From: Bacillota bacterium
GTDB taxonomy: Bacteria; Bacillota; Clostridia; Acetivibrionales; DSM-1351
Reading direction: 5' to 3'
DNA: 64,000 nucleotides
Assembly: GCA_023444055.1 (NCBI GenBank)
Contig: JAEZRV010000095.1
Coordinates: forward strand, 1 to 64,000
Shown here: piece after piece, positions 62,463 to 64,000 of the stretch
Layout of the letters: each line of letters starts with the position of its first letter
Position numbering within the stretch: position 1 is the stretch's first letter
Translations under genes and position numbers: made by a program
The notes under the pieces: generated by a model
What the model saw: only the letters and a program-made list of their open reading frames with translations
What the model was told of the DNA's origin: nothing
Database searches by the model: none

Positions 62463-64000
62463 ATGACTACAAATGTAAAATTGCAAGCGTGGGTTAAAGA
62501 AATGGCTGACATGTGTCAACCAGACCAGATTTATTGGTGTGATGGTTCTCAAGAAGAAAATGACCGTTTAATAAAAGAAATGGTTGATGCAGGAATGGCA
62601 GAACCATTAAATCCTGAAAAACGTCCAGGATGTTTTTCATTCAACAGTGATCCATCCGATGTTGCTCGTGTTGAAGACAGAACATATATTGCGTCAAAGA
62701 CTAAAGAACAAGCAGGACCAACAAACAACTGGATAAACCCAGATGAATTGAAAGAGACAATGAAGGGTCTATACAAAGGTTGCATGAAGGGTAGAACTAT
62801 GTATGTTATACCATTCTCAATGGGACCTATCGGTTCAGACATAGCAAAAATAGGTGTTGAATTAACTGATAGTGCATACGTTGTTATCAATATGCGTATT
62901 ATGACTCGTATCGGTACAAAGGTATTAGAAACACTCGGAGATGGAGAATTCGTTCCATGCTTACATTCAGTAGGAGCTCCTAAAGAAGCAGGACAAAAGG
63001 ATGGCAAATGGCCATGTGCTCCAATTGAAAAGAAATATATCAGCCACTTCCCAGAAGAAAGAACTATATGGTCATACGGTTCAGGATACGGCGGAAATGC
63101 ATTGTTAGGAAAGAAATGTTTTGCTCTTCGTATAGCATCAGCTATCGCTCGTGATGAGGGATGGTTAGCTGAACACATGTTAATTCTTAAATTAACAAGC
63201 CCTAAGGGTGTTGTTAAATATATCTGTGGTGCTTTCCCAAGTGCTTGTGGAAAAACTAACCTCGCTATGCTAGTTCCAACAGTTCCAGGTTGGAAGGTTG
63301 AAACTATCGGTGATGATATCGCTTGGATGAAGTATGGCAAAGATGGCAGATTGTACGCTATCAACCCAGAAGCAGGTTTCTTCGGAGTTGCTCCTGGTAC
63401 TTCAATGGATTCAAATCCAAATGCAATGCACAGTATTGAAAAGAATACCATATTCACAAATGTAGGTATTACTGACGATAAAGATGTATGGTGGGAAGGT
63501 ATGGGAGTAGATGCTCCAGATCATCTCGTTGACTGGAAGAACAATGATTGGACTCCAGCATCAGGAACTCCTGCTGCTCATCCAAATGCTCGTTTTACAG
63601 CACCAGCTTCACAGTGTCCTGTTATAGCTCCTGAGTGGGAAGATCCTGCTGGAGTTCCAATATCAGCTATATTGATAGGTGGACGTCGTCCAAGTACTAT
63701 TCCATTGGTACATGAAAGCTTTGATTGGAAGCATGGTGTATTCATGGGTTCAATCATGGGTTCAGAAATAACAGCTGCTGCTATCTCTGATAAGATTGGT
63801 CAAGTTCGTCGTGACCCATTCGCAATGTTACCATTTATAGGTTACAATGTATGTGATTATTTACAACACTGGTTGGATGTTGGAGCTGCTTCAACTGAAG
63901 ATAAATTACCAAAGATATTCTATGTAAACTGGTTCCGTAAAGATCAAGATGGCAAGTGGTTATGGCCAGGTTACGGTGAAAACAGCCGTGTTCTTAAGTG
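62463..64000 (+). CDS. pckG: Phosphoenolpyruvate carboxykinase (GTP), 3' end outside the window
   Basis: 512 codons are visible from ATG 62463 (SD AAGGGAG). GTP-type PEPCK features: MGPIGSDIAKIGVELTDSAY region, the P-loop-like AFPSACGKTN with the reactive Cys, IGDDIAWMKYG metal-binding block, GFFGVAPGTS and GGRRPSTIPLVHE. It interconverts oxaloacetate plus GTP and PEP plus CO2 plus GDP; in cellulolytic clostridia it often works in the carboxylating direction or in a malate shunt. The smooth codon pattern suggests high expression. The usual length is about 600 residues, so about 90 are missing. Confidence 0.96.
   Translation, partial: MTTNVKLQAWVKEMADMCQPDQIYWCDGSQEENDRLIKEMVDAGMAEPLNPEKRPGCFSFNSDPSDVARVEDRTYIASKTKEQAGPTNNWINPDELKETMKGLYKGCMKGRTMYVIPFSMGPIGSDIAKIGVELTDSAYVVINMRIMTRIGTKVLETLGDGEFVPCLHSVGAPKEAGQKDGKWPCAPIEKKYISHFPEERTIWSYGSGYGGNALLGKKCFALRIASAIARDEGWLAEHMLILKLTSPKGVVKYICGAFPSACGKTNLAMLVPTVPGWKVETIGDDIAWMKYGKDGRLYAINPEAGFFGVAPGTSMDSNPNAMHSIEKNTIFTNVGITDDKDVWWEGMGVDAPDHLVDWKNNDWTPASGTPAAHPNARFTAPASQCPVIAPEWEDPAGVPISAILIGGRRPSTIPLVHESFDWKHGVFMGSIMGSEITAAAISDKIGQVRRDPFAMLPFIGYNVCDYLQHWLDVGAASTEDKLPKIFYVNWFRKDQDGKWLWPGYGENSRVLK

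Noticed and set aside
62549..63457. 302-codon frame on the minus strand opposite pckG
   Set aside because: Shadow of a highly biased coding sequence; the plus-strand frame is clearly PEP carboxykinase.

Overview
The window is AT-rich, low-GC Firmicutes DNA with strong Shine-Dalgarno sites, many TTG/GTG starts and U-tailed hairpin terminators. Two tandem scaffoldins (CBM3, X2 and type I cohesin modules), dockerin-bearing GH9 and GH5 proteins and a GH48 remnant point to a cellulosome-forming, spore-forming clostridium of the Ruminiclostridium/C. cellulolyticum type. A spore-type LysM-GH18 protein, agr genes and a GTP-dependent PEP carboxykinase fit. The exact species cannot be named from the sequence alone.

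Layout. 1-14.1 kb is a cellulosome locus: the tail of a beta-helix polysaccharide lyase, a GH9-dockerin protein that has lost its catalytic residues, an intact GH5-dockerin cellulase, a GH48 fragment, and two scaffoldins that arose by duplication (6 and 4 cohesins). 14.5-25.3 kb is accessory DNA: a type II restriction-modification pair (C5 methylase plus an Eco47II/Sau96I-type endonuclease), satD with a DUF3307 membrane gene, an agr locus (agrB, a kinase-less AgrC-like sensor, agrD), an XRE regulator, a candidate structured RNA, radC, and a four-gene operon led by a metallo-beta-lactamase-fold protein of unknown role.

26.0-56.6 kb is one large peptide natural-product island. Its core is a Cys-rich precursor peptide (44236-44406), a radical SAM/SPASM maturase, a TIGR04066-type protein, an acyl-carrier-like protein, an ABC exporter, an AgrA/AgrC-like two-component pair and a cytoplasmic S8 protease; this matches the clostridial CLI_3235/Clo7bot (CcpM) class as I remember it. 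Around it sit seven intact lipoprotein solute-binding genes (eight modules), all ending in the residues LNE, plus at least four decayed copies. They are accompanied by a NarL-type two-component pair, a pseudo-subtilisin lipoprotein, one MalF/MalG-like permease pair and an HlyD/FtsX-type pair, with no matching ATPase for either pair. A 23-bp palindrome recurs in front of, or between, the solute-binding genes. The island ends against a nagA gene that has lost its 5' part.

57.5-64 kb looks like core chromosome: LysM-GH18 hydrolase, AzgA-type purine permease, a two-P-loop ATPase of the PRK06851 type (minus strand) and the start of pckG.

Likely interplay (inference): the AgrC/LytTR pair controls production and export of the modified Cys-rich peptide, the S8 enzyme may trim the leader, and the binding-protein array with its own two-component system senses or imports something related to this peptide or to plant polysaccharide breakdown.
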